Notes: a model not told the origin generated them from the sequence alone. A DNA stretch of 64,000 bases from Prionace glauca (GCA_037974335.1 CM075733.1:40017959-40081958), one strand, 5' to 3'; counted from the stretch's first letter, positions 45,483-56,978 are shown. Made by a program: numbers and translations.

Positions 45483-46576
45483 AGGGAAGGATGGGTGCTT
45501 GATAGAATGAGGATCAACTTTATGACGCTGACAGTAAGGACACCATTGCCAAATCTCTGGCAGAATTTATGCTCATTCCTTTGGAGTTTACTTGCACCTT
45601 TCTCAAAGTTATGGCAGATAATTGGGAAAATCATTAAAGAAATACAACCAATAGAAATATGAAGTTTGATACTGGCTTTATCTTAAAAAAAAGTAGATGG
45701 CAAATACATATTGTTCAAACTTTGTAGGCAGTGTATAGGTGTAGATGTAACTTATCAAATTCTGCTTACAAGCAGTTGACTTAAAAGTTATGAAGAGTAC
45801 ATTTTTTTCTCTCCAGCCAGTGTTCCTGTCTTCTTTCCTGATGATGTCTACACCTTGTTGGAGGATGTTCTGGTACTTTGGAACCGGCTGCTGGTACCTA
45901 TGAGTAAGTCATTATTAATCAATGAACCCTCACTGCGAATATTGCTAGACACTTGACCGTGAGCACGATTGCAGCCAAATTCAATTCTTTCCAAACCCAG
46001 CTTTTCGCTCTCATACACACCTAAGCACATGCATGCATTTCACAGGGTCTACAGATAAGCAATTGCTGACCTCCCATTTGAAAACAAGGTGCGTTAGCCC
46101 CGGTTGCGACATCCTAACACCAATCATGGTTGAGAAAGTCCATGGATACGTTAACACTGCCAAGGTCTGAATTCTGTGGCATTGTATTTAAGAATGTAAG
46201 TTGAATATCCAGAGTCAGGGCTGAGCAGATTGAGACTCAGCAGAAGGAAATTGCAAATTGGGCCTTGCAAACTAATTTACACAACAGAGGCTTCGTGCCA
46301 ATGAGAAAACATGTGGTATAAATGCAACATAAATAAGTTCAGATGAGGAGAAAATTGGCCTGCTATTCTTGGTCAAACTTGCTGAGCTAACACAGGAGCT
46401 TAGTCGAGGAATGTATGATACATTATAAATGTCTGACACTGCTCACTTTTTCAGTCACAATCAAATTCACGACTGGATTTTTCCAAAGGACAGGGTCTAT
46501 AAACAGATAACAATAAAGAGTGATTTTAGGAACTGCGTGTGTGCAGTAGATAGAAATAACTGTGATAAATGTGATA
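45483..46576. other. Intronic DNA without recognised genes
   Basis: No assignable feature. Confidence 0.45.
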
Positions 46577-46910
46577 GGGCGGCACGGTAGCACAGTGGTT
46601 AGCACTGCTGCTTCACAGCTCCAGGATCCTGGGTTCGATTCCCGGCTCGGGTCACTGCCTGTGTGGAGTTTGCACATTCTCCTCGTGTCTGCGTGGGTTT
46701 TCTCCGGGTGCTCCGGTTTCCTCCCACAGTCCAAAGATGTGCGGGTTAGGTTCATTGGCTATGCTAAAATTGCTCCTTAGTATCCTGGGATGTGTAGGTT
46801 AGAGGGATTAGCAGGGATATGGGGATAGGGTCTGGGTGGGATTGTGTTCGGTGCAGACTCGATGGGCCGAAGGGCCTGTTTCTGCACTGTAGGCTTCTAA
46901 AAAAAAAAAA
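46577..46910 (+). mobile_element. SINE-A copy, well preserved
   Basis: The cleanest copy here: 'ggcggcacggtagcacagtg' head, 'gggttcgattcccggctcgg' B box, complete body and a tail that ends in 12 A's after 'aggcttct'. Recent by appearance. Confidence 0.95.
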
Positions 46911-47191
46911 TGGTCCTGCAATTGTTCAGATGTAAACAGAAACAATTTTATACATTGGATACTTAAATATTTAAAGATAACATTAGTACAGCTCAAACTT
47001 ACAAAGTTAGAGAAATAAAGAGAACCACTCGTCATAACACTCATTCCCGGAATATAAATTTAACATTCCTTTTACATTACATTGAAATTCCAGTTGTTTA
47101 CAATTCCTGAGAACTCACTTATTCTCTGTTGATAACATGTACCATATGGGGATCCCAAAGAAACAAAGTCAAATGAAAAATAAAAATTGTT

Positions 47192-47445
47192 CAGCTGATG
47201 TGAATCAGTCAGAATCAGTTTGAGCACAGTCTGGCACTAAGCTGATGTGAATCAGTCAGGGTCAGTTTGAACAGTCTGGGTTTGATCTGATGTGAATCAA
47301 TCAGGGTCAGTTCGAACAGTCTGGCACGGAGCTGATGTGAATCAGGGTCAGTTCGAACAGTCTGGCACGGAGCTGATGTGAATCAGGGTCAGTTCGAACA
47401 GTCTGGCATGGAGCTGATGTGAATCAGGGGCAGTTCAAACACAAT
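47192..47445. repeat. Minisatellite, 43-52 bp unit
   Basis: Six copies of 'agctgatgtgaatcag(tcag)ggtcag' plus 'ttcgaacagtctggcacgg'. The downstream three copies are 43 bp and almost identical; the first copies are longer and more diverged, which shows expansion at one end. Confidence 0.95.
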
Positions 47446-47667
47446 ATGTATATTCACATTTCTAGTTAAATTTTTGTCAGAGATTTTGGTCATTTTCTGT
47501 ATATGGATTTCAAAAGGAAACATTAATTGGAACCTCAACTGTTTACAATTGATATTATTGTCTTGGATGATGGATGGATGGGGCGGTTGCCAAATTTGCT
47601 GATGGCGCAAAGGTAGGTAGGAAAGTAAGTTGTAAAAAAGACATAAAGAGGTCACAAAAATATATCA

Positions 47668-47768
47668 TAAATAAAATACCGCGGATGCTTGAATCTGAAA
47701 ATGAGCAAAGGACGCTGGAAAAACTCTGCAGGTCTGGTAGCATCAGTAGGGGGAGAAAATGGGTGGAA
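47668..47768 (+). repeat. 'actgtggatgctgg' repeat copy
   Basis: 'aaaataccgcggatgcttga', 'gacgctggaaaaactctgca' and 'ggtctggtagcatcagtagg' match the repeat at 58.15 kb in order. Confidence 0.6.
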
Positions 47769-47929
47769 TTCTCCCAGGAAGAGGAATAATAAAGTGATCC
47801 ATGCCAGTTTCTTTGGTGTGATCCGCACTGCAATTCTCCTGCACTCAGATATCAGGGATTGGTCTTAGCTGGTGATTGACGGGGAGGTTGGGATATAGGG
47901 TTTCTGGAGATCCAGCCACCCTTGCTGGC

Positions 47930-48225
47930 ATAGAATCATAGAATCCCTGCAGTATTGAAGGGGCCATTTGGCCCATCAAGTCTGTACCAACCACAATCCC
48001 AGCCAGGTCCTATCCCTTAACTCCACATATATATCCTGCTATTCCCCCAACGCTACGGGGCAATTTACCATGGCCAATCAATCTAACCCGTACATCTTCG
48101 GACTGCAGGAGGAAACCTGGAGACATGAGGACAATGTGCAAACTCCACAGAGACAGTCACCTGATGCTGGAGTTGAACCTAGGTCCCTGGCGCTATGAGG
48201 CAGCAGTGCTAACCACTGTGCTGGG
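47930..48225 (-). mobile_element. SINE-A copy
   Basis: A near full-length minus-strand copy: tail 'atagaatcatagaatccctg' at the low end, antisense head 'gcagcagtgctaaccactgt' at the high end. Confidence 0.92.
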
Positions 48226-48379
48226 TTATTAATGGTCACCTTTAGGTCCCCGCTCCAAAAAAAACCCTAAGTGTTGGAGAATTCAATAAGAATCTCCCCA
48301 GCCTCAAAAAAGATTTCCAAGTGTGGAAGCATTACAAACTGAATGGCACTGATCCACCCAGCAGGAATCCCACCTTAAA

Positions 48380-48508
48380 AATATTCTGGCTGGAATTCTC
48401 TCGTTTACCCCACTATCGCTGCCAGAAAGGATGGAGAATTTGATGCTCAGCCAAATCTCCATTAACAGCAGTGAGAACGGAGGATCTCAGCCAAATGAGC
48501 TGCATGGG
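48380..48508. mobile_element. Small MITE with internal hairpin (AATTCTCC family), inverted
   Basis: 'ctggctggaattctctcgtt', then 'ggagaatttgatgctcagcc aaatctcc', the dyad in reverse order from the 9.96-kb copy. Confidence 0.58.
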
Positions 48509-48616
48509 CATGGAAATATGGGTTTCTGACAATCTTTTGATTTATGATTTCAGCATGTAGCATTTGTAGAATAAAACGTGCATTTGGTTACAATTAACTG
48601 TTTCTTACAAATATAT

Positions 48617-48705
48617 ATATGAACAAAGAACAAACGTAGGCCATTCGGCCCCTCAAGTCTGTCCTGCCAATTCATAAGCTCATGACTGATTGGATATTGA
48701 TCCAA
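48617..48705 (-). mobile_element. CR1-like LINE 3' tail (left arm of inverted pair)
   Basis: 'aacaaagaacaaacgtagg', 'ccattcggcccctcaagtct' and 'ataagctcatgactgattgg' are the antisense of a CR1 end. Confidence 0.7.
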
Positions 48706-48872
48706 TAAGGCAGAGGTGGATAGATTCTTGGTAAGCAAGGGGTGAGAGGTTATGGGGGTAGGGGGGGTGCAGGTTCAGTTATGAGATCAATATCAAATCA
48801 GTCATGATCTTTTGAAATGGCAGAACAGACTTGAGGGCCAAATGGCCTATTTTTGTTCTTTACACATATATA
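48706..48872 (+). mobile_element. CR1-like LINE 3' tail (right arm of inverted pair)
   Basis: 'ggtggatagattcttggtaa', 'tgatatc-like aatcagtcatgatctttt', 'gagggccaaatggcctattt' and 'ttgttcttt' form a sense CR1 end, back to back with the preceding fragment. Confidence 0.7.
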
Positions 48873-49690
48873 TGCTTGTATGAAAAGAATTGACTGATCA
48901 AATTCACATTTTATTCTACAAAGAACTACATACAGAAATCTTAAATTAAAAGATTGTCAGAAACCTATATACTTCCTGCAGCTCACTGATGTATCACTCT
49001 GTTGATTCCCTCCTTTTCTAAGCTGCTGCTTGACCGTAATAAAGCACAATACCAAACTATGCATGGAGAATCCTTTCACTGCATGTAAACATTTATTGGC
49101 GTCTGGAGTCAATCCTTGCTGACTTGTTATTGCTTTAATAAACACTGAAATCATTATTCATCCGACAATTTCACAAGCAAGACAGAACAAGACAATCTTT
49201 TTTCAGATTGATTTGAGAAACATATCAAGCTCACTGTTTGAGATTAATGCTGAAATAAACAAATAATTCAGCCAGCAAGAATTAAATATTCCTAGTATGT
49301 GCCCCCCAAGAGTTAAAATATTAAGCAAAATAGTTCTCAACTACTGAGCTCTTTCAATTAGCAAATATTTTCTTCCCAATTCATCTTGATTTTTCTTGAA
49401 CTTGTCTCCCCCTTGTTTCGTGCAATGGGAGAGATTTAATTCCAAGTTATTCACAGGACTGCAGTGTCGTACCCATGTGAAGATTCTTTGTACAACAGAG
49501 ATTATTGACATCAAAGTGGAGCGTGATGCGGTCCTGCACATTACAACAGTAGTGCATTGTAACCAAGAGTGCTTCAATCAGAGTCTTCACTAGGTTGGAG
49601 AGAAATGAGCCGTGCCGCATCCCCGACTAGGGTTTCCATTATGTACCACACACCACCCGCCCCCCCCCAGGACCACTCCTCCGCCCTGCT
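48873..49690. other. Intronic DNA without recognised genes
   Basis: No assignable feature. Confidence 0.45.
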
Positions 49691-49996
49691 AAGATTTTTA
49701 AAAATGTTTATTTATTACTGTCAAAAATAGGCTTACATTAATATTGCAAATAAGTTACTGTGAAAATCCCATAGTTGCCAATCTGGGGCGCCTGTTTAGG
49801 TACACAGAGGGAGAATTTAGCATGGCCACTGCACCTAACCAGCACATCTTTCGGACTGCAGGAGGGGCACCTGGAAAAAGCCCATGCAGACACAGGGAGA
49901 AAGTGTAGACTCCAAACAGACAGTGACCCAAATGGAGAATCAAAGCCTGGTCCTTGGCACTGTGAGGCAGCAATGCAAACCACTGTGCAACCATGC
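49691..49996 (-). mobile_element. SINE-A variant with the alternative 3' tail
   Basis: The low end reads 'tttatttattactgtcaaaa' and 'aagttactgtgaaaatccc', the antisense of the 20.5-kb variant tail. The antisense tRNA-like head is 'caatgcaaaccactgtgcaa'. Confidence 0.88.
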
Positions 49997-50400
49997 TATC
50001 AGCTAACTCACTAGAATTTTCCCACCATGAGACCAGAAACTTCCACCCAAAGTTAAAGAACCTTTTGCGGGTCTGTCAACTTTTCCGTTCCACCTGTAAC
50101 AATTCCCACAGCTGGCGGGACAGGTAGTTCCCGCCCTGGGTCAATCATATTGTTCTTTTGTTCCTCTTTATGCACTAAGGAACATTTTATGTGTTAAATT
50201 CTCTTTAAAAATAGAGTTTGCTGCTCTTTTGGCTTGCATGAGAAGCAATGGAGTTACAATTGGATAATATCATGGATATTACCAGCATGAATGGGCACAG
50301 GAAATGAGTGGGTGCCAGAATGGATAGGCCCAAGGCATTCAAATTGGACTAGTGAACTACAGACATCTGCTCTGTCTCCTGAGGCAACTGTTGGTAAAAT
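49997..50400. other. Intronic DNA without recognised genes
   Basis: No coding signal; 'attttcccaccatgaga' and similar text may be MITE debris. Confidence 0.4.
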
Positions 50401-51530
50401 GCCTTTAAATAATATTTTTTGCTTTTAAAATATATTGTATTCATAAATGTTGTGAAGTACAGCACAAAGCAGTTCAAATATGACTTTAAAAGTGTAGTTC
50501 AGGGTAATTTCTCTCGATACATGGCGCTCTGAGGTGCTTCATCACATTTACAATTGCAAGTTGTGTTGACATTTCATTTCAAACATTCTCTGGTGTGTGA
50601 GATCTGAGGTGTTTCATACAGGTTCTAGTCCTTTGGTTGACAAGGTCGATTAAAACAATTCTTTTTTCCCAAAAACCTACTTTATTCATAAAAAAAAATT
50701 GTGAAATTACATTCTATACCAATTTGAATTCAACTTCACTAAAAATGCAGTAAAGCTGTTTCTATGCAGCACATGGCATCCTGAGGTGCCTCAACAAAAC
50801 TGCAATTACACATGACATTTACAATATATATCCCATGACTGTGTTTTGTAAAGTTTCCTGTATCTCAGTGCAGTATGGCAAGCGGATATTGGATTGGGAC
50901 GTTTTCCCATTATGATGGCTGTGCCAAGCTTTAGTTCAATACTCGGCACCTAGTGCTGGTCCTTGGAATATGAAGTCTGCAATACTCAGTCATGAACAAC
51001 TGTTTACACTGAAAACCAACTGGTTTTGGCCATACCATAAGCATCTTTGTTTTGGAAAAATATGCATTATTCATAAAATTTATAAGGGTGCATGACATGA
51101 CTATTTCAAGTTGGCATTGAACAACATTCAACTGTATGTTACTCACTATATTTACTATTGCATTTAAGATTTACAAGATTCATAACATGTCAAAGATATA
51201 ACCCAAGAGGTTTTATCCAGTCTCTAGTACTTCTGCGTATTATGTCTGAAAAGTTTAGACAGCAGCTTATCTTTACTGTACCTTTGTGATGGTGCCACAA
51301 GCTTTAGTGTATTCCACAGCACATAGTCCTGGACCTTGGTATGTGCCGGTCCACGCACAACACTCGGTCATGGACAACTCTGTACTGGAAGACCAGCAAG
51401 TTTCAGGTCCACGAAAGAGCATCTCTTACTGGGTGGGTGGTCCTTCATCAGAGACGGGAGGTGTTTGGGAGAGTGCTGACTAAAAGGCAGTCAGTGCTCT
51501 TCAAACTCCTGCTCTTCCTCGCTTCATGTG
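50401..51530. repeat. Array of repeated modules, family unknown
   Basis: Two modules alternate. One ('tactttattcataaaaa', 'caattgcaagttgtgt'-like) appears near 50,440, 50,670 and 51,055. The other ('aagctttagt', 'cagcacatagtcctggacct', 'caacactcggtcatggacaa') appears near 50,925 and 51,297. Copies are diverged. No long frame is preserved; I do not recognise the family. Confidence 0.5.
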
Positions 51531-51540
51531 TTGCTAAAAT

Positions 51541-51682
51541 AATAGGACCAGATTCTCCGATATCACCGGCAGCTGGGAGTCTCCTGTCTCGCTGCTATAA
51601 GTTGGAGATTTGGCTGAGCATCAAATTCTCTACTCTTGCCAGCAACGATGGCAGGGCATGAATTGCCGGAGAATTCCGACTA
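51541..51682. mobile_element. Small MITE with internal hairpin (AATTCTCC family)
   Basis: Left end 'ggaccagattctccgatatc', right end 'gccggagaattccgacta' as an imperfect inverted repeat, and the internal 'ggagatttggctgagcatca aattctc' dyad. Confidence 0.68.
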
Positions 51683-51754
51683 CTGTTTTTCAAATTCCTT
51701 TTTTTGCAATGGCACCAGCCAACTGTTTAAAGATTTCTGGTTAAGTTGCATGTA

Positions 51755-52437
51755 TTCATAGAACATAGAACATAGAACATTACAGCGCAGAACAGGCCCT
51801 TCGGCCCACGATGTTGCGCCGACCAGTTACAAAACAATGACCCACTAGCCTAAACCAATCCCTTTTCATCCATAAACCTATCCACAGATCTCTTAAACGC
51901 CCCCAAACTAGGTGCATTTATAACTGCAGCTGGCAGGGCATTCCAGTCCCTCACCACTCTCTGGGTAATGAACCTACCCCTGACATCTGTCCTATAACTA
52001 CCCCCCCTTAATTTAAAGTCGTGCCCCCTCGTGCTAGCTTTCTCCATCCTAGGAAAAAGGCTATCACTATCTACCCTGTCCAAACCTCTAATCATCTTAT
52101 ATGTTTCAATGAGATCCCCTCTTAGCCGCCTTCTTTCCAGCGAAAACAACCCCAAATCTCTCAGTCTCTCCTCATAGGATTTCCCCTCCATACCAGGCAA
52201 CATCCTGGTAAACCTCCTCTGCACCCTCTCCAAAGCCTCTACATCCTTCCTGTAATGTGGGGACCAGAACTGCACACAAAACTCCAAGTGTGGCCGCACC
52301 AGAGTTGTGTACAGTTGCATCATGACGCTGCGACTCCTAAATTCAATCCCCCTACCAATAAACGCCAAGACACCGTATGCCTTCTTAACAACCTTATCTA
52401 CTTGATTCCCAACTTTCAGGGATCTATGTACATGGTT
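51755..52437 (-). mobile_element. Young CR1 LINE, 3' fragment
   Basis: A 5'-truncated sister of the 28.7-31.3 kb element. The minus-strand frame from 52,437 to 51,850 encodes HRSLKVGNQVDKVVKKAYGV, through LVRPHLEFCVQFWSPHYRKD, to VDRFMDEKGLV without a break. Residues differ from the sister at about seven sites. The 3' end shows three ATAGAAC units (antisense GTTCTAT). Confidence 0.95.
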
Positions 52438-52449
52438 ATCATGATACAG

Positions 52450-52940
52450 ACATAGATTCAAAGAGGTTTACAGCATGAAAACAGGCCTTTCTGCCCAATT
52501 TGTCCATGCTGCCCTTTTTTTTTAAACCACTAAGCTAGTCCAATTGCTTTTTCTTGGCCCATATCACTCTATACCCATCTTACCCATATAATGGCTAGTT
52601 GCTTTTTGAAAGACAAAACTATACCCACTTCTACTATTATCTCTAGCAGCTCATTCCAGACACTGATCACCCTCCGTGTGAAAAATTTGCCCCTCTGAAC
52701 TCTTCTGTATCTTGCCCCCTCATCTTAAATCTATGCCCTCTAATTTTAGACTCCCCTATGTTTGGGAAAAGATGTTGAACATCTAGCTGATGTTTGCCCC
52801 TAAGGTCACCCCTATGCCTCCAACACTCCAGGGAAAATGTCCCAGTCTAACCAGTCTCTCCCTATAACTCAAACCATCAAATTCCTGTAGCATCTTAGTA
52901 AATATTTTCTGCACTCTTTCCAGTTTAATAATATAATCTC
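52450..52940 (-). mobile_element. Old CR1-like LINE 3' fragment
   Basis: Antisense CR1 C-terminal text: 'ctcattccagacactgatca', 'gaaaaatttgcccctctgaa', 'atctatgccctctaatttta' and 'tctgcactctttccagttta'. Directly abuts the young CR1. Confidence 0.82.
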
Positions 52941-53711
52941 TACAGAAAGTCTTGCTAATGCAGAATACCTGTTCAACAGTGAAATCCAGTTTCAGGAAGG
53001 GGTCCTATAATGGGCATAGACACTCTAGCTGGTATGCAAAAAGGCTAATTTCTACCTTTAACTTAGAACATTATACTTCGCCTTTACAAATATGGTGGCT
53101 GATGTACTTCCACTTCTCATATTAGGTACCAGTTTGACAGGTATAATGGAGGCACAACCTCATGCGTTTCCTATGAGAAGAGAACATGAGAAAATACATT
53201 TTATCCAACAAGCTTGTTCCTCACTCAGAACAAGTATAATTTTCCTACTTTTTGGGCACCGACCAGCCCATCTATATGCCCTGATTCCCTCAAAAGTAAA
53301 TCCCAAAGTACACACAGAAAATACACTGTTGAAATTATATTCTAAACACAATGGGTACTTTTTATAACTGACGTGGTTTTGCACAGTAAGAAAAATTGCA
53401 CAGATGGCAACTGGATGCCGTGAGTACCATGCCCAAACTGCTACGAAGCCAAGTGTCAGACCACTGAACACTGCTGGCCAAGTTAGATTGAATGCTGTCA
53501 AAGCTTGTGATCTGATTACATAAGACTTGAGTACAAAGAGGAAGCATGTGCTTTGCTGACTATCCAAGAACGACTGCAATCTGCGTGATATCAAAGTTAC
53601 CATTAATGTGAAGGTTTATGAGGCAGCAATACTTAACAATCTTCTGTGTGGGTGCAGAATGCAATTGCTTTATAAAAAGGCAAAGTCAGCAGTAGAACAG
53701 GAATCTGATAA
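52941..53711. other. Intronic DNA without recognised genes
   Basis: The minus frame at 53,160-53,603 (147 codons) has no recognisable domain and is not supported as a gene. Confidence 0.45.
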
Positions 53712-53789
53712 AAGATCACTGACCTGAAACAGTAATTCTTTTTCTCTCTCCACAAATGCTCCCTGACCTGCTGAGTATTTCCAGTACCT
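53712..53789 (-). repeat. 'actgtggatgctgg' repeat, far-end fragment
   Basis: 'cactgacctgaaacagtaat', 'ctctccacaaatgctccctg' and 'acctgctgagtatttccagt' belong to this dispersed repeat, antisense at its end. Confidence 0.6.
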
Positions 53790-53800
53790 ATTATATGCAA

Positions 53801-53939
53801 TAAGAAGTCTCACAATATCAGGATAGAGTCCAACCAGTTTATTTGATAGTCAAATAAACTGGTTGGACTTTAACCTGGTGTTGTGTGACTTCTTATTGTG
53901 TTTACCCCAGTCCAACGCCAGCATCTCTACATCATGTCC
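53801..53939. mobile_element. Head-to-head Penelope terminal fragment with 11-bp TSD
   Basis: A perfect inverted core: 19-base arms starting 'gtccaaccagtttatttga' around the trinucleotide TAG. The similarity extends outwards to about 50 bases per arm ('aagaagtctcacaatatcag' against 'ctggtgttgtgtgacttctt'). The right arm continues to the Penelope end ('ccccagtccaacgccagcat'). Flanked by attatatgcaa at 53,790-53,800 and 53,940-53,950. Confidence 0.92.
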
Positions 53940-53950
53940 ATTATATGCAA

Positions 53951-54436
53951 CAGCAAGAAATGTTTCAACAAAGATGCAGTTATAAGCATGAAACCAAACC
54001 CCACAAATGCAATGTTGATGATGACTTAGTATTATGATAATTGGAAATGTTTCGCCAGTGATTAAGAGTTGCCCAATGAGTTCATTATGGAGTTCAAAAT
54101 AAAAAGATATTTCAACATCTATCGTCCTTAGATAATTATAAAATAATGATGTCCTTAATGACATTTGGAACAGGGCCTAAAAAAAAAGCCCGCTAATGCA
54201 CTGCTTAAAGCCCTAAACCACTGAGATCAGGAGCAAATTCAGGGAGAAATCAACCTGTGATTAAACTTGCAGCAAGCAGTGGGAACCTTTCAAGGAGGAG
54301 GGGGGCTGCCCGCAGTGGGAGTGGGGCCTGATGAAGGAGTGAGACCAAGACCCCGAGCAGGTTCGGTCCTGTGGTCAGACACAACTGCGGCCAAAATTGG
54401 CCCAGCCTGAGTGAACAAATGTGTGTGAGAGACAGT
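53951..54436. other. Intronic DNA without recognised genes
   Basis: No assignable feature. Confidence 0.45.
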
Positions 54437-54565
54437 GGCCAGAATTTCCAATCTCGCCCATGACTGGGATTCTCCAGTCCCGCTGCAGTGAATGGAGATT
54501 TGGCTGAGTGCCAAATTATCCATTCTCACTGGCATTGATGATGAGGTGTAAAAGATTGGGTAATT
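54437..54565. mobile_element. Small MITE with internal hairpin (AATTCTCC family)
   Basis: Left 'ggccagaatttccaatctcg' and right 'agattgggtaattccga' are inverted ends. The internal 'ggagatttggctgagtgcca aatt' dyad is well kept. Confidence 0.72.
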
Positions 54566-54734
54566 CCGATGTTTATGTGTGACTAGCCTTTACTGCATAG
54601 GTGTTTAGATATGAAATGTGATGGAATCTTACTTTAAAATTATACACATGAGAGGAGATGCAAATGTTTCACATCAATAATATTTCTTTGGCTCATGGAA
54701 TATATCTTTGATTGAAAGCCTCTGGGGGGGTGTT

Positions 54735-54846
54735 TTCCTGTCCTGTCTACCACAGGAATTGTAGTGGGTGAGAGGGTGGACCATGCAGAGGTACATTGAC
54801 CTCAGCTGGGATTTTCCAGTTTTGGGGCTGGAAAATCCTGTTCTTG
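54735..54846. mobile_element. MITE-like fragment with GATTTTCC ends
   Basis: It contains 'tgggattttccagttttggg' followed by 'gctggaaaatcct', a short inverted pair, after 'gtgttttcctgtcctgtcta'. It resembles the element at 10.94 kb. Confidence 0.45.
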
Positions 54847-54969
54847 GAGATTCCTGAAAATCTCAGCTCAGAATGCGATGAGCTTATAAGAAGCACTTGG
54901 AATGAGGGAGGTGAAGGTCAGGAGATTAAGTCACAGAATAGTGACATTGCTGAAGATGTGTGCATATTC

Positions 54970-55093
54970 ACCAGAATTTTACCAACCCGCCCACCACAGA
55001 ATGGGAGTGGGCAAGGGGCGGACAATGAAAATGTCTGTTGACCGCCAGTGGATTTTCTAGTCTCAGGTCAAATGAGGCCAGAAAATCCCAACC
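54970..55093. mobile_element. MITE-like fragment with GATTTTCC ends
   Basis: Left 'ccagaattttaccaaccc', right 'ggccagaaaatcccaaccg'. It carries 'gcccaccacagaatgggagt gggc' internally. A second member of the group next to the preceding one. Confidence 0.45.
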
Positions 55094-55925
55094 GTTATGT
55101 GACAATAATATCATTTAAGTTATTAGACCTTAATAATCAACGTTTAAAAATTAAAATTCAAATTTTAAAATATTATACAAAATGCCAAGAGGCATGAATT
55201 GAATCTTTGAAAGGATCCAACTCCATCTCCTGACAAACTTTACTGATTTACAAAGTTTAAAAGCTGAGAGCAAAACAACATTTGTATAAACTTCTGGAGG
55301 CTGCTTTGGATTGACGAAATACAAAAGCTCATTAGATTAAGATGGCTCATTTGCACATTTTATTTTTAATCAGACCATCTGCTCGAAGTTGGTGTGAATT
55401 GAGTAATTAAGTTGGAGCACTGGTGCATCTGACTGGCGTCCTGTGAACCTAGTCAAAGCCTCGAGCAGGATGGGCAGAGTTTGGGGACATGGACCAACGC
55501 AGTTCAAAACCTGACTTGGTGAGCCAGGAATCAATTAAACACTTTGCTGATACCCACCACCACCACCCACCCCCTGCATACTTCCCCCACTCAAAGTGGC
55601 GCATAGCAGCAGGTTAACAGGAGCGATCAGATATTTTTGGATGAGTGAATTGAATAGCTTTAATCTGACTTTGAACAAAGTGTTGGAGATGTCATTTCTC
55701 AAGAGAATCTCATCCTTGCCATTGCTGAGGTGAAAGATACTGAAGTTGGAATCTGAAGAAATGCTCTTAAATGCAGCATGTCAAGTCTATATTTTTCCAC
55801 ATTCACACATAATCAAGTTGGATATTAAAAAGTACTGATACCTGACAGTACAATGCAAGAGAAGTTCTACATTGTATTGAAACATGTTTATGTTTAACTT
55901 TACATTCTGGATGGTGTTAAAGTAT
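55094..55925. other. Intronic DNA without recognised genes
   Basis: AT-rich, with a CCA-rich patch at 55,555. No gene seen. Confidence 0.45.
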
Positions 55926-56250
55926 GAGGCATGGTGGCAAAGTGGCCAATACTGCCGCCTCACAGTGCCAGGGACCTGGGTTCAATTCTGGCCTTGGGTG
56001 ACTGTGTGGAGTCTGCAAGTACTCCTCGTGTCTGCGTGGATTTCCTCTGGGTACTCCGGTTTTTTCCCCACAGTCCAAAGATGTGCGGGTTAGGTTAATT
56101 GGCCATGATAAACTGTCCCTTATGTGTCAGGGGGACTAGTAGGGTAAATATGTGGGGTTATGGGGATAGGGCCTGGATGAGTTTGTTGTTGGTGCAGGCT
56201 CAATGGGCTGAATGGCCTCCTTCTGTACTGCAGGGATTCTATGATTATCC
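55926..56250 (+). mobile_element. SINE-A copy
   Basis: Head 'catggtggcaaagtggccaa', B-box-like 'gggttcaattctggcc', tail 'gcagggattctatgattatc'. Confidence 0.9.
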
Positions 56251-56935
56251 AACTTGTAGAAGTTAGCTTGCCCTACAGAAGTGTCAACCGTTAGCAAGCT
56301 GAGTGCAAATATTCTTTTGAAAACAAGGAGCTTTATAAGGAAGCCTTCTGTTCATTGATACATTTATCTGTAAAAAGAAAACAGAAGCTTCACTCAAAAC
56401 ATCATAGGACTGATTTTCCTTCCTGGCCTGGATCCAAGCAGGCAACAAACAGAGTGACTAATGTGAGCTCTAGTCAGATCATTCCTACGCAGTTGCTCCG
56501 GGGTCAAATCTGAGTGCAGCGACCATGTGCCTGATTCACATGGTGCCTTCTTATTGAGCACAAACCCACTCTCCAGAGGAAGCATGTTCAGAGTCAGGAA
56601 TTCAGTAAGACCTGCAGCAGATTAAAGACACATTGCTCCGGTACCTGGCTGCTGTCATGATGGGCTAACTGCAATTATCATCACTTCTGTTTCTGACTAA
56701 CTGTGTTTGATCTCTGATTTAATTGTTCAGCTTTCATTTATATTGTCTGATTCCAGTTGCCACGTAGGTTATTGCAAAGCACACATTATTCACAACACTT
56801 CTCCCACATAATAAGGCACTGCACCTGGAGAATACGTCATTGGCACCCAGGTGCTTTGAGAAATGGTAAGGTCACAAAAGACACTTCACAAGTGTATATG
56901 CGCTTTCTCCTTTAAATGAAGGAGCTTGTATAGCG

Positions 56936-56978
56936 TGGCAATAGTTAAGGAAGAAGTGGAGACACCCTGTTTTCAAGG
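56936..56978 (+). repeat. 43-bp direct repeat, copy 1
   Basis: 'tggcaatagttaaggaagaa' to 'ccctgttttcaagg'; one base differs from copy 2 about 550 bp away. Confidence 0.92.

Noticed and set aside
47192-47445. CRISPR-like direct repeats
   Set aside because: Contiguous tandem units without unique spacers, in a vertebrate intron; it is a minisatellite.
53160-53603. 147-codon minus-strand frame with hydrophobic stretches
   Set aside because: No known domain, no splice signals placed with confidence, and no match to the IGSF3-like gene's expected next domains.
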